From contig NZ_JAAALN010000002.1 in the NCBI RefSeq assembly GCF_009906795.1, positions 1-64,000 of the forward strand: a stretch of 64,000 nucleotides of DNA. Direction: 5' to 3'. Positions within the stretch are counted from its first letter, which is position 1; every line of letters starts with the position of its first letter. The stretch is from Kineococcus siccus (GTDB taxonomy: Bacteria > Actinomycetota > Actinomycetes > Actinomycetales > Kineococcaceae). The translations under genes were made by a program, and so were the position numbers. Of this stretch, positions 49,085 through 63,501 are shown piece after piece. Under the pieces are notes generated by a model that worked only from the letters and a program-made list of their open reading frames with translations, did not search any database and had not been told where the DNA came from.

Positions 49085-49554
49085 TGCCCCGCAAGGGCCC
49101 CGCACCCAAGCGTCCCCTCGTGGTGGACCCCGTCTACCAGTCCCCGCTGGTGACGCAGCTCGTCAACAAGATCCTCCTCGACGGCAAGAAGTCGGTCGCG
49201 GAGAGCATCGTGTACGGCGCGCTCGAAGGTGCTCGCGACAAGACCGGCGGCGACCCCGTCGTGGTCCTGAAGCGCGCGCTCGACAACGTCAAGCCGGCCC
49301 TCGAGGTCCGCTCCCGCCGCGTCGGCGGCTCGACCTACCAGGTGCCGATCGAGGTCCGCCCGAGCCGTTCCACGACGCTCGCGCTGCGCTGGCTCGTCGG
49401 CTACTCCCGGCAGCGTCGCGAGAAGACGATGACCGAGCGCCTGCTCAACGAGATCCTCGACGCGTCCAACGGCCTCGGTGCCGCGGTGAAGCGCCGCGAG
49501 GACACCCACAAGATGGCCGAGTCGAACCGGGCCTTCGCGCACTACCGCTGGTGA
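49084..49554 (+). CDS. rpsG: 30S ribosomal protein S7
   Basis: A 156-residue S7, the assembly initiator of the 30S head: [36 protein letters not shown], then [43 protein letters not shown] and the C-terminal [14 protein letters not shown]. In other bacteria S7 represses translation of the str operon. ATG start in a one-base overlap with rpsL. Confidence 0.98.
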   Translation: MPRKGPAPKRPLVVDPVYQSPLVTQLVNKILLDGKKSVAESIVYGALEGARDKTGGDPVVVLKRALDNVKPALEVRSRRVGGSTYQVPIEVRPSRSTTLALRWLVGYSRQRREKTMTERLLNEILDASNGLGAAVKRREDTHKMAESNRAFAHYRW

Positions 49555-49616
49555 CCCCGGCGGCGTCCGCACCTCGCCGACTCACCCCCTCGATCCCAGG
49601 GAAGAGGCAGTAAACC

Positions 49617-51719
<2,103 letters not shown>

Positions 51720-51833
51720 GAACCTCGGCAGGGCACGGCGAACACCATCTGGGCCACCACACGGTGGGCCGGACACCCACCCACCCGATCCACCGGGTCG
51801 GGGAAGAAGCTATGAGTCCGAGGAGGACACCCA

Positions 51834-53027
<1,194 letters not shown>

Positions 53028-53067
53028 GCTGATCCGGTCCGCTCCGGCGGGCCGGTCGCCGCGTGCG

Positions 53068-53097
53068 CAGGGCCCCACCGTCCGCGGTGGGGCCCTG
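53068..53097 (+). terminator. tuf terminator
   Basis: CAGGGCCCCACCG and CGGTGGGGCCCTG form a perfect 13-bp stem with a TCCG tetraloop, followed by TTCGCG, the nearest thing to a T-run at the hairpins of this window. Confidence 0.88.
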
Positions 53098-53240
53098 TTC
53101 GCGTGGTGAGGCACCAGGACGAGGCGCCCCCGGGGCGCCCACTCCTGCTGCGTCGCACCGGGATCCGGCGGCCGTGCAGCCGCACGGGGCACCGGGCCAG
53201 CCGGGCGCCTGGAGCGTCCGGCGGGGCCCGAGGACGGCGA

Positions 53241-53271
53241 TTCGACGTACCGACGGTGCGTCTGCCAGAAT
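53241..53271 (+). promoter_or_regulatory. Candidate promoter of the S10 operon
   Basis: CAGAAT (53266-53271) as -10 and TTCGAC (53241-53246) as -35 with a 19-bp spacer. TTCGAC-N19 also precedes the tRNA-Trp -10. The long spacer makes the -35 assignment weak. Confidence 0.45.
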
Positions 53272-53508
53272 GGTCGGCGCTGCTGTGCTCACGTCAGGTG
53301 TTCGCGCTGCCCCCCGGGGCGACGCGCAGGACGCCGGAGGGGGCGGGCAGCCGCGAACGTCGAACGTCTCGAACGGGCGGCGGACGGTTCACCGGGGTCC
53401 TGCGGGAGCAGGGCCTTGCGGGCCGGCAGGGAGACCTGAACAGGACAGGACCACACCGGGCACCGGGGGTGGGGCTGGGTCGGGAACCGCGCAGTCCTCT
53501 GCGCGAGG

Positions 53509-53550
53509 GAACGACACGCCCGACCTCGGGGGTCGGAGCCCCGAGGCTCC
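53509..53550 (+). promoter_or_regulatory. S10-operon leader: shared 28-nt element with mutually exclusive hairpins
   Basis: 53509-53536 repeats the rpsL-leader element with one change. Hairpin A pairs CCGACC (53520-53525) with GGTCGG (53531-53536). Hairpin B pairs CCTCGGGG (53524-53531) with CCCCGAGG (53539-53546). A third stem CGGAGCC (53535-53541) with GGCTCCG is compatible with A only after minor adjustment. A and B share bases and cannot form together, which is the layout of an attenuator or protein-controlled switch. Confidence 0.6.
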
Positions 53551-53601
53551 GCGCCGCTCGCGAGTCAGTAGCGGGACGAAGAGAGAGAGTCAGACGACGC
53601 C

Positions 53602-53910
53602 ATGGCGGGACAGAAGATCCGCATCCGGCTCAAGGCCTACGACCACGAGGTCATCGACAGCTCGGCGCGCAAGATCGTCGACACGGTGACCCGTACCGGC
53701 GCTTCGGTCGCCGGGCCTGTGCCGCTGCCGACGGAGAAGAACGTCTACTGCGTGATCCGCTCGCCGCACAAGTACAAGGACAGCCGCGAGCACTTCGAGA
53801 TGCGCACGCACAAGCGCCTCATCGACATCATCGACCCCACGCCGAAGACGGTCGACTCGCTCATGCGACTCGACCTCCCCGCGGGTGTCGACATCGAGAT
53901 CAAGCTCTGA
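53602..53910 (+). CDS. rpsJ: 30S ribosomal protein S10
   Basis: A 102-residue S10 (NusE), which also takes part in antitermination and can bind Nus[80 protein letters not shown] start. First gene of the S10 operon after a leader of about 325 nt. Confidence 0.98.
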   Translation: MAGQKIRIRLKAYDHEVIDSSARKIVDTVTRTGASVAGPVPLPTEKNVYCVIRSPHKYKDSREHFEMRTHKRLIDIIDPTPKTVDSLMRLDLPAGVDIEIKL

Positions 53911-53923
53911 GGGACTGCAGACG

Positions 53924-54583
53924 ATGAGCGACAGGCAACAGCGAGGGGTGCTCGGCACCAAGCTCGGCATGACCCAGTTGTGGGACGAGGCCAACCGCCT
54001 CGTGCCCGTGACGGTGGTCCGCGTCGAGCCCAACGTCGTGACCCAGGTCCGCACCGCGTCCACCGACGGCTACGAGGCCGTGCAGCTGGCCGCCCAGGTC
54101 GTCGACCCGCGCAAGGCGAACAAGCCCTCGACCGGGCACTTCGACAAGGCCGGCGTCGCGCCGCGCCGCCACCTGGTCGAGCTGCGCACGTCCGACGCCG
54201 GGCAGTACACCGCCGGCCAGGAGGTCACCGTCGAGGTGTTCACCGCCGGTGAGACCGTCGACGTCGTCGGCACCACCAAGGGCAAGGGCTTCGCGGGCGT
54301 CATGAAGCGCCACGGCTTCCACGGCGTCGGCGCCTCCCACGGTGCGCACCGCAACCACCGCAAGCCCGGTTCGATCGGTGGCTGCGCGACGCCCGGTCGC
54401 GTGTTCAAGGGCATGCGCATGGCCGGCCGCATGGGCGGGGCCCGCCAGACCACCCAGAACCTGACGGTCCACGCGATCGACGCGGAGAAGGGTCTGCTGC
54501 TCATCACGGGCGCGGTCCCCGGCCCCCGCGGCGGCGTGGTCCTCGTCAAGAACGCGTCCAAGGCGCGCACGAAGGAGGCCTGA
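53924..54583 (+). CDS. rplC: 50S ribosomal protein L3
   Basis: A 219-residue L3: [30 protein letters not shown], then the conserved [50 protein letters not shown] loop that reaches the peptidyl-transferase centre. The ATG at 53924 is preferred; an in-frame start at 53885 would lie within rpsJ. 13 bp after rpsJ. Confidence 0.98.
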   Translation: MSDRQQRGVLGTKLGMTQLWDEANRLVPVTVVRVEPNVVTQVRTASTDGYEAVQLAAQVVDPRKANKPSTGHFDKAGVAPRRHLVELRTSDAGQYTAGQEVTVEVFTAGETVDVVGTTKGKGFAGVMKRHGFHGVGASHGAHRNHRKPGSIGGCATPGRVFKGMRMAGRMGGARQTTQNLTVHAIDAEKGLLLITGAVPGPRGGVVLVKNASKARTKEA

Positions 54584-54587
54584 GCAG

Positions 54588-55286
54588 ATGACCACGACGA
54601 TCGAGGCCACCGAGCCCATCACCGTGCCGCTGCGGACCGCCGACGGCGGGACCAACGGCACCGTCGAGCTGCCGGCCGAGCACTTCGGCCGCCAGGTCAA
54701 CGTGCCCCTGATCCACCAGGTCGTGACGGCGCAGCTCGCCGCCGCCCGCCAGGGCACGCACGCGGTCAAGCGCCGCGGCGAGGTCCGCGGTGGCGGCAAG
54801 AAGCCGTACAAGCAGAAGGGCACCGGCCGCGCCCGCCAGGGTTCGCTGCGCGCGCCGCAGTTCACCGGTGGTGGCGTGGTGCACGGCCCCAAGCCGCGCG
54901 ACTACTCGCAGCGCACGCCCAAGAAGATGATCGCCGCGGCTCTGCGCGGGGCGCTCTCCGACCGGGTCAACCACGACCGGGTGCACGTCGTCGAGGGCCT
55001 GGCCCTGGGTGACGTGCCCTCCACGCGCACGGCGTCGAACCTCATCGCCACCATCAGCGGGCGCAAGCACGTGCTCGTCGTCGTCCGCCGCGGCGACGAG
55101 GTGGCCGAGAAGAGCCTGCGCAACATCGCCGGCGTCCACGTCCTCGTGGCCGACCAGCTCAACACCTACGACGTCATGGTGTCCGACGACGTCGTGTTCA
55201 CCCGCGACGCGCTCGACGCGTTCGTGGCGGGTCCCCTCCGGTCGGCGACCGCGGTGGCCTCGGAGTCGGAAGGGAGCACCCTGTGA
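54588..55286 (+). CDS. rplD: 50S ribosomal protein L4
   Basis: A 232-residue L4, with the long tunnel loop [53 protein letters not shown]. The N-terminal 20 residues ([19 protein letters not shown]) are an extension common in actinobacteria. In E. coli L4 autoregulates the S10 operon through the leader; whether that holds here is unknown, but a structured leader exists. Four-base overlap with rplW. Confidence 0.97.
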   Translation: MTTTIEATEPITVPLRTADGGTNGTVELPAEHFGRQVNVPLIHQVVTAQLAAARQGTHAVKRRGEVRGGGKKPYKQKGTGRARQGSLRAPQFTGGGVVHGPKPRDYSQRTPKKMIAAALRGALSDRVNHDRVHVVEGLALGDVPSTRTASNLIATISGRKHVLVVVRRGDEVAEKSLRNIAGVHVLVADQLNTYDVMVSDDVVFTRDALDAFVAGPLRSATAVASESEGSTL

Positions 55287-55594
55287 GCGCCATCGGCGGC
55301 ACGCAGAAGGACCCGCGCGACATCCTCATCGCGCCGGTCGTCTCGGAGAAGAGCTACGGGCTCATCGACGAGGGCAAGTACACGTTCATCGTCGACCCCG
55401 GCGCGAACAAGACCGAGATCAAGATCGCCGTCGAGAAGGTCTTCGGCGTGAAGGTCTCGTCCGTGAACACCGCCAACCGCCAGGGCAAGACCCGGCGCAC
55501 GCGGAACGGGATCGGCAAGCGCAAGGACACCAAGCGGGCCATCGTGACGTTGCGCGAGGGCACGATCGACATCTTCGGCGGCTCGGCCGCCTGA
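55283..55594 (+). CDS. rplW: 50S ribosomal protein L23
   Basis: A 103-residue L23, the docking site of trigger factor and SRP at the exit tunnel: [67 protein letters not shown] start overlapping the rplD stop. Confidence 0.97.
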   Translation: MSAIGGTQKDPRDILIAPVVSEKSYGLIDEGKYTFIVDPGANKTEIKIAVEKVFGVKVSSVNTANRQGKTRRTRNGIGKRKDTKRAIVTLREGTIDIFGGSAA

Positions 55595-55640
55595 CCGGCG
55601 ACCGTCGCAGACCACCATCGAACCCGAGGACTGACGCACC

Positions 55641-56480
<840 letters not shown>

Positions 56481-56494
56481 GGAGTCTGATCACC

Positions 56495-56776
56495 ATGCCT
56501 CGCAGCCTGAAGAAGGGCCCCTTCGTCGACGACCACCTTCAGAAGAAGGTGGACGTCCAGAACGAAGCGGGCACCCACACCGTCATCCGGACCTGGTCCC
56601 GCCGTTCGGTCATCACGCCGGACTTCCTGGGCCACACGTTCGCGGTGCACGACGGCCGCAAGCACGTCCCCGTCTTCGTCACCGAGGCGATGGTGGGGCA
56701 CAAGCTCGGCGAGTTCGCGCCCACGCGCACGTTCCGCGGTCACGAGAAGGACGACCGCAAGGGGCGTCGTCGCTGA
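56495..56776 (+). CDS. rpsS: 30S ribosomal protein S19
   Basis: A 93-residue S19: [72 protein letters not shown]. Sits in the 30S head near the A-site finger. ATG, 14 bp after rplB. Confidence 0.98.
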   Translation: MPRSLKKGPFVDDHLQKKVDVQNEAGTHTVIRTWSRRSVITPDFLGHTFAVHDGRKHVPVFVTEAMVGHKLGEFAPTRTFRGHEKDDRKGRRR

Positions 56777-56856
56777 CCACCGAGTCGGCACGCACGTCAG
56801 CCCGAGCAAGTGATCGAACGCCAGTCACGAGACTGAGACCAGAAGGCAGGACAGGG

Positions 56857-57237
56857 ATGGAAGCCAAGGCGCAGACGCGGTACCTCCGCGTCACGCCCCA
56901 GAAGGCGCGCCGAGTCGTCGACCTGATCCGGGGCAAGAAGGCCAACGAGGCCGTCGCCGTGCTCTCGTTCGCCCCCCAGGCGGCCGCCGAGCCGGTGCTG
57001 AAGCTCGTCGAGAGCGCGATCGCCAACGCGCGGTTCCTCGCCGACAAGCACTCTGAGGCGTTCGACCCGAACGACCTCGTCGTGCAGAGCATCTCCGTGG
57101 ACGAGGGGCCGACGATGAAGCGCTTCCGTCCCCGCGCCCAGGGTCGGGCGGGACGCATCCTGAAGCGCACGAGCCACATCACCGTGGTCGTCGCGCCCGC
57201 GGTTCCGGGCGCCAAGAAGACGAGGAGGACCCGCTAG
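56857..57237 (+). CDS. rplV: 50S ribosomal protein L22
   Basis: A 126-residue L22: [57 protein letters not shown], and the beta-hairpin that lines the exit tunnel ([31 protein letters not shown]), wild type at macrolide-relevant positions as far as can be judged. Stop overlaps the rpsC GTG by one base. Confidence 0.97.
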   Translation: MEAKAQTRYLRVTPQKARRVVDLIRGKKANEAVAVLSFAPQAAAEPVLKLVESAIANARFLADKHSEAFDPNDLVVQSISVDEGPTMKRFRPRAQGRAGRILKRTSHITVVVAPAVPGAKKTRRTR

Positions 57238-58085
57238 TGGGACAGAAGGTCAACCCGCACGGGTTCCGACTGGGCATCACCACCGACCACAAGAGCCGGT
57301 GGTTCGCGGACTCGACGAAGTCGGGTCAGCGCTACGCCGACTACGTGAAGGAAGACGTCGCGATCCGTCGCCTCATGTCCAAGGGCATGGAGCGGGCCGG
57401 CATCTCCAAGGTCGAGATCGAGCGGACGCGCGACCGCGTGCGCGTCGACATCCACACCGCCCGGCCGGGCATCGTCATCGGCCGTCGCGGCGCGGAGGCC
57501 GACCGCATCCGCGGGGAGCTCGAGAAGCTCACCGGCAAGCAGGTGCAGCTGAACATCCTCGAGGTGAAGAACCCCGAGGTGGACTCGCAGCTGGTGGCCC
57601 AGGGCATCGCCGAGCAGCTCGCGAGCCGCGTCTCGTTCCGCCGCGCGATGCGCAAGGGGATGCAGACGTCGCTGCGCTCGGGCGCCAAGGGCATCCGGGT
57701 CCAGTGCTCCGGCCGTCTCGGTGGCGCGGAGATGAGCCGCTCGGAGTTCTACCGCGAGGGCCGTGTGCCGCTGCACACGCTGCGCGCGAACATCGACTAC
57801 GGCTTCTACGAGGCCAAGACGACCTTCGGCCGCATCGGCGTGAAGGTCTGGATCTACCACGGCGACGTCACCAGCCGTGAGCTCGCCCAGTCGCAGGCGG
57901 CCGCCCCGCGCGCGCCCCGGCGCCCTGAGCGCGGTGACCGACCCGAGCGCGCCGGTGCCCCCCGGCGTCGTCCCACCGAGACCAGCGCGCCCGTGGCCGA
58001 GGCCGCGGCCGGCGCTGCCGCGCCCACCGGTGAGGCGGCTGCCCAGCCGGTCACCGGCAAGGGCTCGAACGGAACGGAGGCCTGA
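57237..58085 (+). CDS. rpsC: 30S ribosomal protein S3
   Basis: A 282-residue S3 with KH domain ([35 protein letters not shown]) and C-terminal domain ([12 protein letters not shown]-type region at about 203-215). The last roughly 65 residues are an Ala/Pro/Arg-rich extension ([21 protein letters not shown]..., then acidic/Ala) beyond the E. coli end; such tails are usual in actinobacteria. GTG start. Confidence 0.97.
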   Translation: MGQKVNPHGFRLGITTDHKSRWFADSTKSGQRYADYVKEDVAIRRLMSKGMERAGISKVEIERTRDRVRVDIHTARPGIVIGRRGAEADRIRGELEKLTGKQVQLNILEVKNPEVDSQLVAQGIAEQLASRVSFRRAMRKGMQTSLRSGAKGIRVQCSGRLGGAEMSRSEFYREGRVPLHTLRANIDYGFYEAKTTFGRIGVKVWIYHGDVTSRELAQSQAAAPRAPRRPERGDRPERAGAPRRRPTETSAPVAEAAAGAAAPTGEAAAQPVTGKGSNGTEA

Positions 58086-58088
58086 GTC

Positions 58089-58508
58089 GTGCTCATCCCA
58101 CGGCGAGTCAAGCACCGCAAGCAGCACCACCCCACGCGGCGTGGTGCGGCTTCCGGCGGCACCCGCGTGACGTTCGGCGAGTACGGGATCATGGCGGTGG
58201 AGGGTGGCTACGTCACCAACCGCCAGATCGAGTCCGCTCGTATCGCCATCACCCGCCACATCCGTCGTGGCGGCAAGGTCTGGATCAACATCTACCCGGA
58301 CCGGCCGCTCACCAAGAAGCCCGCCGAGACCCGCATGGGTTCCGGCAAGGGCTCGCCGGAGTGGTGGATCGCGAACATCAAGCCCGGACGCGTCATGTTC
58401 GAGCTGTCGTTCCCCAACGAGAAGACCGCTTCGGAGGCGCTCACCCGCGCCATCCACAAGCTGCCGGTCAAGTGCAAGATCGTGCGTCGTGAAGGCGGTG
58501 AGGCGTGA
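58089..58508 (+). CDS. rplP: 50S ribosomal protein L16
   Basis: A 139-residue L16: [105 protein letters not shown]. Needed for A-site tRNA accommodation. GTG start, three bases after rpsC; the end overlaps rpmC. Confidence 0.98.
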   Translation: MLIPRRVKHRKQHHPTRRGAASGGTRVTFGEYGIMAVEGGYVTNRQIESARIAITRHIRRGGKVWINIYPDRPLTKKPAETRMGSGKGSPEWWIANIKPGRVMFELSFPNEKTASEALTRAIHKLPVKCKIVRREGGEA

Positions 58509-58756
58509 TGTCCGTCGGGACCAAGGGCCTCGGCCCGGACGAGCTGCGCGAGTTCGAGGACGCGAAGCTGGTCGAGGAGCTCAAGAAGGCGAAGGAAGAG
58601 CTCTTCAACCTGCGCTTCCAGTCGGCGACCGGTCAGCTGGAGAACAACAGCCGGCTCCGCGCCGTCAAGCGGGACATCTCCCGCATCTACACGACGATGC
58701 GTGAGCGCGAGCTCGGCATCACCGAGGCGCCGATCACGAAGGAGGCTGCTGAGTGA
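58508..58756 (+). CDS. rpmC: 50S ribosomal protein L29
   Basis: An 82-residue L29: a short lead ([12 protein letters not shown]) then the two-helix core [58 protein letters not shown]. The ATG at 58508 or the GTG at 58505 could both start; both overlap the rplP stop. Located beside L23 at the tunnel exit. Confidence 0.96.
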   Translation: MSVGTKGLGPDELREFEDAKLVEELKKAKEELFNLRFQSATGQLENNSRLRAVKRDISRIYTTMRERELGITEAPITKEAAE

Positions 58757-59034
58757 GCGAGCAGAGCCCCGAGACGACGACCGACCGCGGGCAGCGCAAG
58801 ACGCGTCGCGGCTACGTCGTCAGCGACAAGATGCAGAAGACCGTCGTCGTGGAGGTGGAGGACCGCGTCAAGCACCCCCTCTACGCGAAGGTCATCCGCC
58901 GCACCACCAAGGTCAAGGCGCACGACGAGGTCTCGTCGGCGGGTGTGGGCGACCTCGTCCTCATCGCCGAGACCCGGCCGCTGTCCGCGACCAAGCGCTG
59001 GCGCGTGGTCGAGGTCCTCGAGCGCGCCAAGTGA
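58753..59034 (+). CDS. rpsQ: 30S ribosomal protein S17
   Basis: A 93-residue S17: [45 protein letters not shown], then [30 protein letters not shown]-fold primary 16S binder. GTG overlaps the rpmC stop. Last gene of the S10 operon, before a hairpin. Confidence 0.97.
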   Translation: MSEQSPETTTDRGQRKTRRGYVVSDKMQKTVVVEVEDRVKHPLYAKVIRRTTKVKAHDEVSSAGVGDLVLIAETRPLSATKRWRVVEVLERAK

Positions 59035-59039
59035 CCTCA

Positions 59040-59066
59040 GGCGCCCCGGCTGCGGCCGGGGACGCC
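59040..59066 (+). terminator. Hairpin between the S10 and spc gene groups
   Basis: GGCGCCCCGGC pairs with GCCGGGGACGCC (11 bp with one bulged A) around a TGCG loop, six bases after the rpsQ stop. It could be a terminator, an attenuator or a processing site in a continuous transcript. Confidence 0.6.
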
Positions 59067-59149
59067 CGAGACGAGTCCATGTCCGTTCCGCCAGGCTCGC
59101 CGTCCGGCCAGACCGCACGGCGAGAACCGGCGCGACGAAGGAGTAGAGA

Positions 59150-59518
59150 GTGATCCAGCAGGAGTCGCGGCTCAAGGTCGCCGACAACACGGGTGCCAAG
59201 GAGATCCTTTGCATCCGCGTGCTCGGCGGCTCCGGCCGCCGCTACGCAGGCATCGGTGACGTGATCGTGGCCACGGTCAAGGACGCGATCCCCGGTGGCA
59301 ACGTCAAGAAGGGCGACGTCGTCAAGGCGGTCATCGTCCGCACCAAGAAGGAGCGTCGGCGCGCCGACGGTTCCTACATCCGCTTCGACGAGAACGCGGC
59401 CGTCATCCTCCGGGCTGACGGGGACCCGCGGGGTACGCGCATCTTCGGGCCGGTCGGCCGCGAGCTGCGCGACAAGAAGTTCATGCGGATCATCTCGCTG
59501 GCTCCGGAGGTGCTCTGA
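59150..59518 (+). CDS. rplN: 50S ribosomal protein L14
   Basis: A 122-residue L14: [86 protein letters not shown], complete and standard. GTG start with AAGGAG upstream. First gene of the spc group, 115 bp after rpsQ. Confidence 0.98.
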   Translation: MIQQESRLKVADNTGAKEILCIRVLGGSGRRYAGIGDVIVATVKDAIPGGNVKKGDVVKAVIVRTKKERRRADGSYIRFDENAAVILRADGDPRGTRIFGPVGRELRDKKFMRIISLAPEVL

Positions 59519-59520
59519 CC

Positions 59521-59892
59521 ATGGGGAAGATCAGGATCAAGAAGGGTGACCTCGTGCAGGTGATCACGCGCGTGCGTGGTCGTCGCAACGAGGACGGCAC
59601 CAAGACCTCCGACCTGGGCAAGCAGGGCAAGGTCCTGGAGGTCTTCGCCGACACCGAGCGCGTCCTCGTCGAGGGCGTCAACCAGATGAAGCGCCACACG
59701 AAGGCGCGTCCGGGCGTCGCCGGTGGCATCGAGGTCCGCGAGGCCCCGCTGCACATCAGCAACGTCCAGCTCGTCGACCCGGAGACGGGCAAGCCGACCC
59801 GCGTCGGCATCCGCACCGAGTCCGTGGAGCGCGACGGTCGTCAGAAGACCCAGCGGATCCGCGTCGCCAAGCGTTCCGGCAAGGACATCTGA
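59521..59892 (+). CDS. rplX: 50S ribosomal protein L24
   Basis: A 123-residue L24 with KOW motif: [59 protein letters not shown]. Assembly initiator of the 50S. The insertion [14 protein letters not shown] in the first loop makes it longer than the E. coli protein. Two bases after rplN, one-base overlap with rplE. Confidence 0.97.
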   Translation: MGKIRIKKGDLVQVITRVRGRRNEDGTKTSDLGKQGKVLEVFADTERVLVEGVNQMKRHTKARPGVAGGIEVREAPLHISNVQLVDPETGKPTRVGIRTESVERDGRQKTQRIRVAKRSGKDI

Positions 59893-60464
59893 TGACGACT
59901 GAGACCACCACCGCCCGCCCGCTGCCTCGTCTGAAGCAGCGCTACCGGGACGAGATCAAGAGCGCGCTGCAGACGCAGTTCGAGTACGGCAACGTCATGC
60001 AGATCCCCGGCCTGGTCAAAGTCGTGGTGAACATGGGTGTCGGCGAGGCTGCGCGCGACTCCAAGCTGATCGACGGCGCGATCCGCGACCTGACCGTCAT
60101 CACGGGGCAGAAGCCCCAGGTGACCAAGGCCCGCAAGTCCATCGCGCAGTTCAAGCTCCGCGAGGGCATGCCGATCGGTGCGCACACCACGCTGCGCGGC
60201 GACCGCATGTGGGAGTTCGTCGACCGCCTCGTGTCGCTCGCGCTGCCGCGCATCCGCGACTTCCGCGGTCTCTCGCCGAAGCAGTTCGACGGCAACGGCA
60301 ACTACACCTTCGGTCTCAACGAGCAGTCCATGTTCCACGAGATCGACCAGGACCGCATCGACCGGGTCCGGGGCATGGACATCACCGTCGTGACGACGGC
60401 GAAGACCGACGAGGAGGGCCGTGCGCTGCTCCGCGCGCTGGGCTTCCCCTTCAAGGAGAACTGA
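59892..60464 (+). CDS. rplE: 50S ribosomal protein L5
   Basis: A 190-residue L5, the 5S rRNA binder: [86 protein letters not shown], then [23 protein letters not shown] start. Confidence 0.98.
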   Translation: MTTETTTARPLPRLKQRYRDEIKSALQTQFEYGNVMQIPGLVKVVVNMGVGEAARDSKLIDGAIRDLTVITGQKPQVTKARKSIAQFKLREGMPIGAHTTLRGDRMWEFVDRLVSLALPRIRDFRGLSPKQFDGNGNYTFGLNEQSMFHEIDQDRIDRVRGMDITVVTTAKTDEEGRALLRALGFPFKEN

Positions 60465-60466
60465 CC

Positions 60467-60652
60467 GTGGCGAAGACCGCTCTGATCATGAAGGCTGCGC
60501 GCAAGCCGAAGTTCGCGGTGCGCAGCTACACCCGCTGCCAGCGCTGCGGGCGACCGCACGCGGTGTTCCGCAAGTTCGGCCTGTGCCGGATCTGCGTCCG
60601 CGAGATGGCGCACGCCGGCGAGCTGCCCGGCGTGACGAAGAGCAGCTGGTGA
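60467..60652 (+). CDS. rpsN: 30S ribosomal protein S14, type Z (zinc-binding)
   Basis: A 61-residue short S14: [60 protein letters not shown]. The zinc cluster is Cys24, Cys27, Cys40 and Cys43. With the C+ L33 at 29145 it shows that the housekeeping ribosome here uses zinc-dependent versions. GTG start two bases after rplE. Confidence 0.97.
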   Translation: MAKTALIMKAARKPKFAVRSYTRCQRCGRPHAVFRKFGLCRICVREMAHAGELPGVTKSSW

Positions 60653-60680
60653 CCTCTCTGTACACGACGACGCCGCAGGT

Positions 60681-60703
60681 CCGGACCACGTCCCGTGGTC
60701 TGG
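60681..60703 (+). promoter_or_regulatory. Small hairpin in the rpsN-rpsH gap
   Basis: CCGGACCACG pairs with CGTGGTCTGG (one G-U pair) around a TCC loop, 31 bases before rpsH. S8 regulates the spc operon in E. coli at a site near rplE; this hairpin does not obviously resemble the 16S S8 site, so its role is unknown. Confidence 0.35.
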
Positions 60704-60734
60704 AAACCCCGGTGAGGAAGGGCGGACGAGCCCG

Positions 60735-61133
60735 ATGACGATGACCGACCCCATCGCGGACATGCTGACCCGTCTGCGCAACGCCAACTCGGCGTACCAC
60801 GACACGGTCTCCATGCCGTACAGCAAGCTGAAGTCGCACATCGCGGAGATCCTCCAGGCCGAGGGCTACATCGCCTCCTGGACCGTCGAGGACGCCGAGG
60901 TCGGCAAGAAGCTGACGATGAACCTGAAGTTCGGCCCGAACCGCGAGCGCTCGATCGCCGGCCTGCGCCGCGTGTCGAAGCCCGGCCTCCGGGTCTACGC
61001 GAAGTCGACCAACCTGCCGCGCGTGCTCGGTGGCCTGGGCGTGGCGATCCTGTCCACGTCCTCGGGGCTGCTGACCGACAAGCAGGCCAACAAGAAGGGC
61101 GTGGGTGGGGAAGTCCTCGCCTACGTCTGGTGA
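60735..61133 (+). CDS. rpsH: 30S ribosomal protein S8
   Basis: A 132-residue S8: [52 protein letters not shown], and the C-terminal [34 protein letters not shown] at 60735; a second ATG six bases later could also be used. 82 bp after rpsN. Confidence 0.98.
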   Translation: MTMTDPIADMLTRLRNANSAYHDTVSMPYSKLKSHIAEILQAEGYIASWTVEDAEVGKKLTMNLKFGPNRERSIAGLRRVSKPGLRVYAKSTNLPRVLGGLGVAILSTSSGLLTDKQANKKGVGGEVLAYVW

Positions 61134-61146
61134 GGGAGGAGGACTC

Positions 61147-61686
61147 ATGTCGCGCATCGGTCGACTTCCGATCCCCGTCCCCGCCGGCGTGGACGTGACC
61201 ATCGACGGCTCCACCGTCACGGTCACGGGCCCCAAGGGCACGCTCGCGCACACCGTCGCCGACCCGATCACGGTCGAGCGGCCGGAGGACGGCGTCCTCC
61301 GGGTGGTGCGTCCCGACGACGAGCGCGCGTCGCGCTCGCTGCACGGGCTGACGCGGACGCTCATCAACAACATGCTCGTCGGCGTCACCGAGGGCTACGT
61401 CAAGCGCCTCGAGATCGTCGGCACCGGTTACCGCGTGGCCGCCAAGGGCTCGGACCTCGAGTTCGCCCTGGGCTTCAGCCACCCGGTGGTCGTCACGGCT
61501 CCCGAGGGCATCACGCTGGCCGTCGAGAACCAGACCCGGTTCTCCGTGGCGGGGATCGACAAGCAGCAGGTCGGCGAGGTCGCCGCCAACATCCGCAAGC
61601 TGCGCAAGCCCGACCCGTACAAGGGCAAGGGCGTGCGGTACGCGGGCGAGGTAGTCCGCCGCAAGGTCGGAAAGGCTGGTAAGTGA
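61147..61686 (+). CDS. rplF: 50S ribosomal protein L6
   Basis: A 179-residue L6: [70 protein letters not shown] and the signature [28 protein letters not shown] with GGGAGGAGG upstream; overlaps rplR by four bases. Confidence 0.98.
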   Translation: MSRIGRLPIPVPAGVDVTIDGSTVTVTGPKGTLAHTVADPITVERPEDGVLRVVRPDDERASRSLHGLTRTLINNMLVGVTEGYVKRLEIVGTGYRVAAKGSDLEFALGFSHPVVVTAPEGITLAVENQTRFSVAGIDKQQVGEVAANIRKLRKPDPYKGKGVRYAGEVVRRKVGKAGK

Positions 61687-62066
61687 CGATGGCTCTCTCC
61701 ACGCAGCGCACCACCAAGGGCAAGTCCGCGTCGCTCAAGCGCCGCCACACCCGCGTGCGCAAGAAGGTCGTCGGCACCGCCGTGCGGCCGCGCCTCGTCG
61801 TCACGCGGTCGACCCGGCACGTCTTCGTGCAGGTCATCGACGACGCGGCCGGCCACACGCTGGCGTCCGCCTCGACCATGGAGGCGGACCTGCGCGGCTC
61901 CACCGACGACAAGTCGGCGAAGGCCAAGCAGGTCGGTCAGCTCGTGGCCGAGCGCGCCCGGGCGGCCGGCATCGAGGCCGTGGTCTTCGACCGCGGCGGC
62001 AACCGCTACGCGGGACGTGTCGCGGCCATCGCCGACGGCGCCCGCGAAGCCGGACTGGCCCTGTGA
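61683..62066 (+). CDS. rplR: 50S ribosomal protein L18
   Basis: A 127-residue L18 (5S rRNA binder): [63 protein letters not shown], then [31 protein letters not shown] at 61683 overlaps the rplF stop; an ATG at 61689 is an alternative. Confidence 0.97.
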   Translation: MTMALSTQRTTKGKSASLKRRHTRVRKKVVGTAVRPRLVVTRSTRHVFVQVIDDAAGHTLASASTMEADLRGSTDDKSAKAKQVGQLVAERARAAGIEAVVFDRGGNRYAGRVAAIADGAREAGLAL

Positions 62067-62106
62067 GGGCGACGACCGTGACCGCAGCAGAGAAGAGGAA
62101 CGTCTG

Positions 62107-62757
62107 ATGCCTGGACCCCAGCGCCGAGGCGCCGGTGGCACCGGCGCGGCCGGCGGAGCCGGCGGCAACGACCGAGGAGGCCGTGACGGCGGCCGCCGCG
62201 ACGGCGGGCGCGGTGACGCCCGCGGCGGTCAGGGCGACCGCAGCAACTTCGTCGAGCGCGTCGTGACCATCAACCGCGTGGCCAAGGTCGTCAAGGGCGG
62301 CCGTCGCTTCAGCTTCACGGCCCTCGTGGTCGTGGGCGACGGCGACGGCACCGTCGGTGTCGGCTACGGCAAGGCCAAGGAGGTGCCCGCGGCGATCGCC
62401 AAGGGCGTCGAGGAGGCCAAGAAGAACTTCTTCAAGGTGCCCCGCATCCAGGGCACCATCCCGCACCCCATCCAGGGTGAGAAGGCGGCCGGCGTGGTCA
62501 TGCTGCGCCCCGCCTCCCCGGGTACCGGCGTCATCGCCGGTGGTCCGGTGCGCGCCGTGCTCGAGTGCGCGGGGATCCACGACGTCCTGTCGAAGTCCCT
62601 GGGCAGCGACAACGCGATCAACATCGTGCACGCGACGATCGAGGCCCTCAAGGGCCTCGAGCGCCCGGAGCAGGTCGCGGCGCGCCGCGGCCTGACCGTG
62701 GAGCACGTGGCCCCGGCCGCGATGCTGCGCGCCCGTGCCGCGGGGGTGGGTGCCTGA
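62107..62757 (+). CDS. rpsE: 30S ribosomal protein S5
   Basis: A 216-residue S5. The first about 45 residues are a Gly/Arg/Asp-rich disordered extension ([25 protein letters not shown]...). The core follows: [60 protein letters not shown], and [50 protein letters not shown] start, 40 bp after rplR. Confidence 0.97.
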   Translation: MPGPQRRGAGGTGAAGGAGGNDRGGRDGGRRDGGRGDARGGQGDRSNFVERVVTINRVAKVVKGGRRFSFTALVVVGDGDGTVGVGYGKAKEVPAAIAKGVEEAKKNFFKVPRIQGTIPHPIQGEKAAGVVMLRPASPGTGVIAGGPVRAVLECAGIHDVLSKSLGSDNAINIVHATIEALKGLERPEQVAARRGLTVEHVAPAAMLRARAAGVGA

Positions 62758-62939
62758 TGGGCAGGATCAAGGTGACCCAGGTCAAGTCGGGCATCGGCGG
62801 CAAGCAGAACCAGCGGAACACGCTGCGCAGCCTCGGGCTGCACAAGATCGGGCAGAGCGTCGTCAAGGACGACAAGCCCGAGTTCCGCGGCATGGCGAAC
62901 ACGGTGGCCCACCTGGTCACCGTCGAGGAGGTGGACTGA
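62757..62939 (+). CDS. rpmD: 50S ribosomal protein L30
   Basis: A 60-residue L30: [63 protein letters not shown] in one-base overlap with the rpsE stop. Confidence 0.98.
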   Translation: MGRIKVTQVKSGIGGKQNQRNTLRSLGLHKIGQSVVKDDKPEFRGMANTVAHLVTVEEVD

Positions 62940-62940
62940 C

Positions 62941-63402
62941 ATGGCCGGCACTCCGGGCGAGCACGTCCTGAAGGTGCACCACCTGCGTCCCGCGCCCGGC
63001 GCGAAGACCGCCAAGCAGCGCGTCGGCCGTGGTGAGGGCAGCAAGGGCAAGACCGCCGGTCGAGGGACCAAGGGCTCGAAGGCGCGCTACCAGGTGCCCG
63101 CCGGGTTCGAGGGCGGGCAGATGCCCCTGCACATGCGCCTGCCGAAGCTGCGCGGGTTCAAGAACCCGTTCCGCGTCGAGTACCAGGTCGTCAACCTCGA
63201 CAAGCTCGCGTCCCTCTTCCCCGAGGGTGGCAGCGTGTCCGTGGACGACCTCGTCGCCAAGGGCGCCGTGCGCGACGGGCACCTCGTGAAGGTGCTCGGC
63301 ACGGGCGAGGTGGGCGTGGCCCTGCAGGTCAGCGCCCACAGGTTCTCCGCGTCCGCCGTGGAGAAGATCGCCGCAGCGGGTGGGTCCACCACCGCGCTGT
63401 GA
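62941..63402 (+). CDS. rplO: 50S ribosomal protein L15
   Basis: A 153-residue L15: [66 protein letters not shown], and [21 protein letters not shown] one base after rpmD. Last ribosomal gene before a hairpin and secY. Confidence 0.98.
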   Translation: MAGTPGEHVLKVHHLRPAPGAKTAKQRVGRGEGSKGKTAGRGTKGSKARYQVPAGFEGGQMPLHMRLPKLRGFKNPFRVEYQVVNLDKLASLFPEGGSVSVDDLVAKGAVRDGHLVKVLGTGEVGVALQVSAHRFSASAVEKIAAAGGSTTAL

Positions 63403-63437
63403 GCGGCCCGCAGCACTGATCGACCCCGCAGGACGTC

Positions 63438-63476
63438 CGCGGCGGTAGCGACGAGTGATCGTCCGCTACCGCCGCG
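63438..63476 (+). terminator. Hairpin between rplO and secY
   Basis: CGCGGCGGTAGCG pairs with CGCTACCGCCGCG (13 bp), continued above a single bulged C by ACGA-TCGT and closed by a GTGA tetraloop. No T-run. It is 35 bp after the rplO stop and could end or attenuate the spc transcript before secY. Confidence 0.75.
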
Positions 63477-63495
63477 TCGTCGTTCTGGGGGGCGG

Positions 63496-63501
63496 TAAGG
63501 T
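63496..63501 (+). promoter_or_regulatory. Candidate -10 for a secY promoter
   Basis: TAAGGT, about 98 bp before secY and after the hairpin; no convincing -35. A secY-headed unit separate from spc is common in actinobacteria. Confidence 0.4.

Larger units (their letters stand above)
53028..53601 (+). other. tuf-rpsJ intergenic region: terminator, S10 promoter and long leader
   Basis: 574 bp with no gene that I can support. In order: the tuf terminator (53068-53097), about 140 bp without recognisable signals, a candidate promoter (53241-53271), and a leader of about 325 nt. The leader contains the 28-nt element shared with the str operon followed by overlapping hairpins (53509-53550). Long frames through the region show no protein-like sequence. 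Confidence 0.75.

Noticed and set aside
53103-53927. Possible protein gene in the tuf-rpsJ gap
   Set aside because: The frame runs out of a terminator into rpsJ, has no ribosome site, Arg/Gly/Pro-rich random composition and no domain; the region is better explained as promoter plus structured leader.
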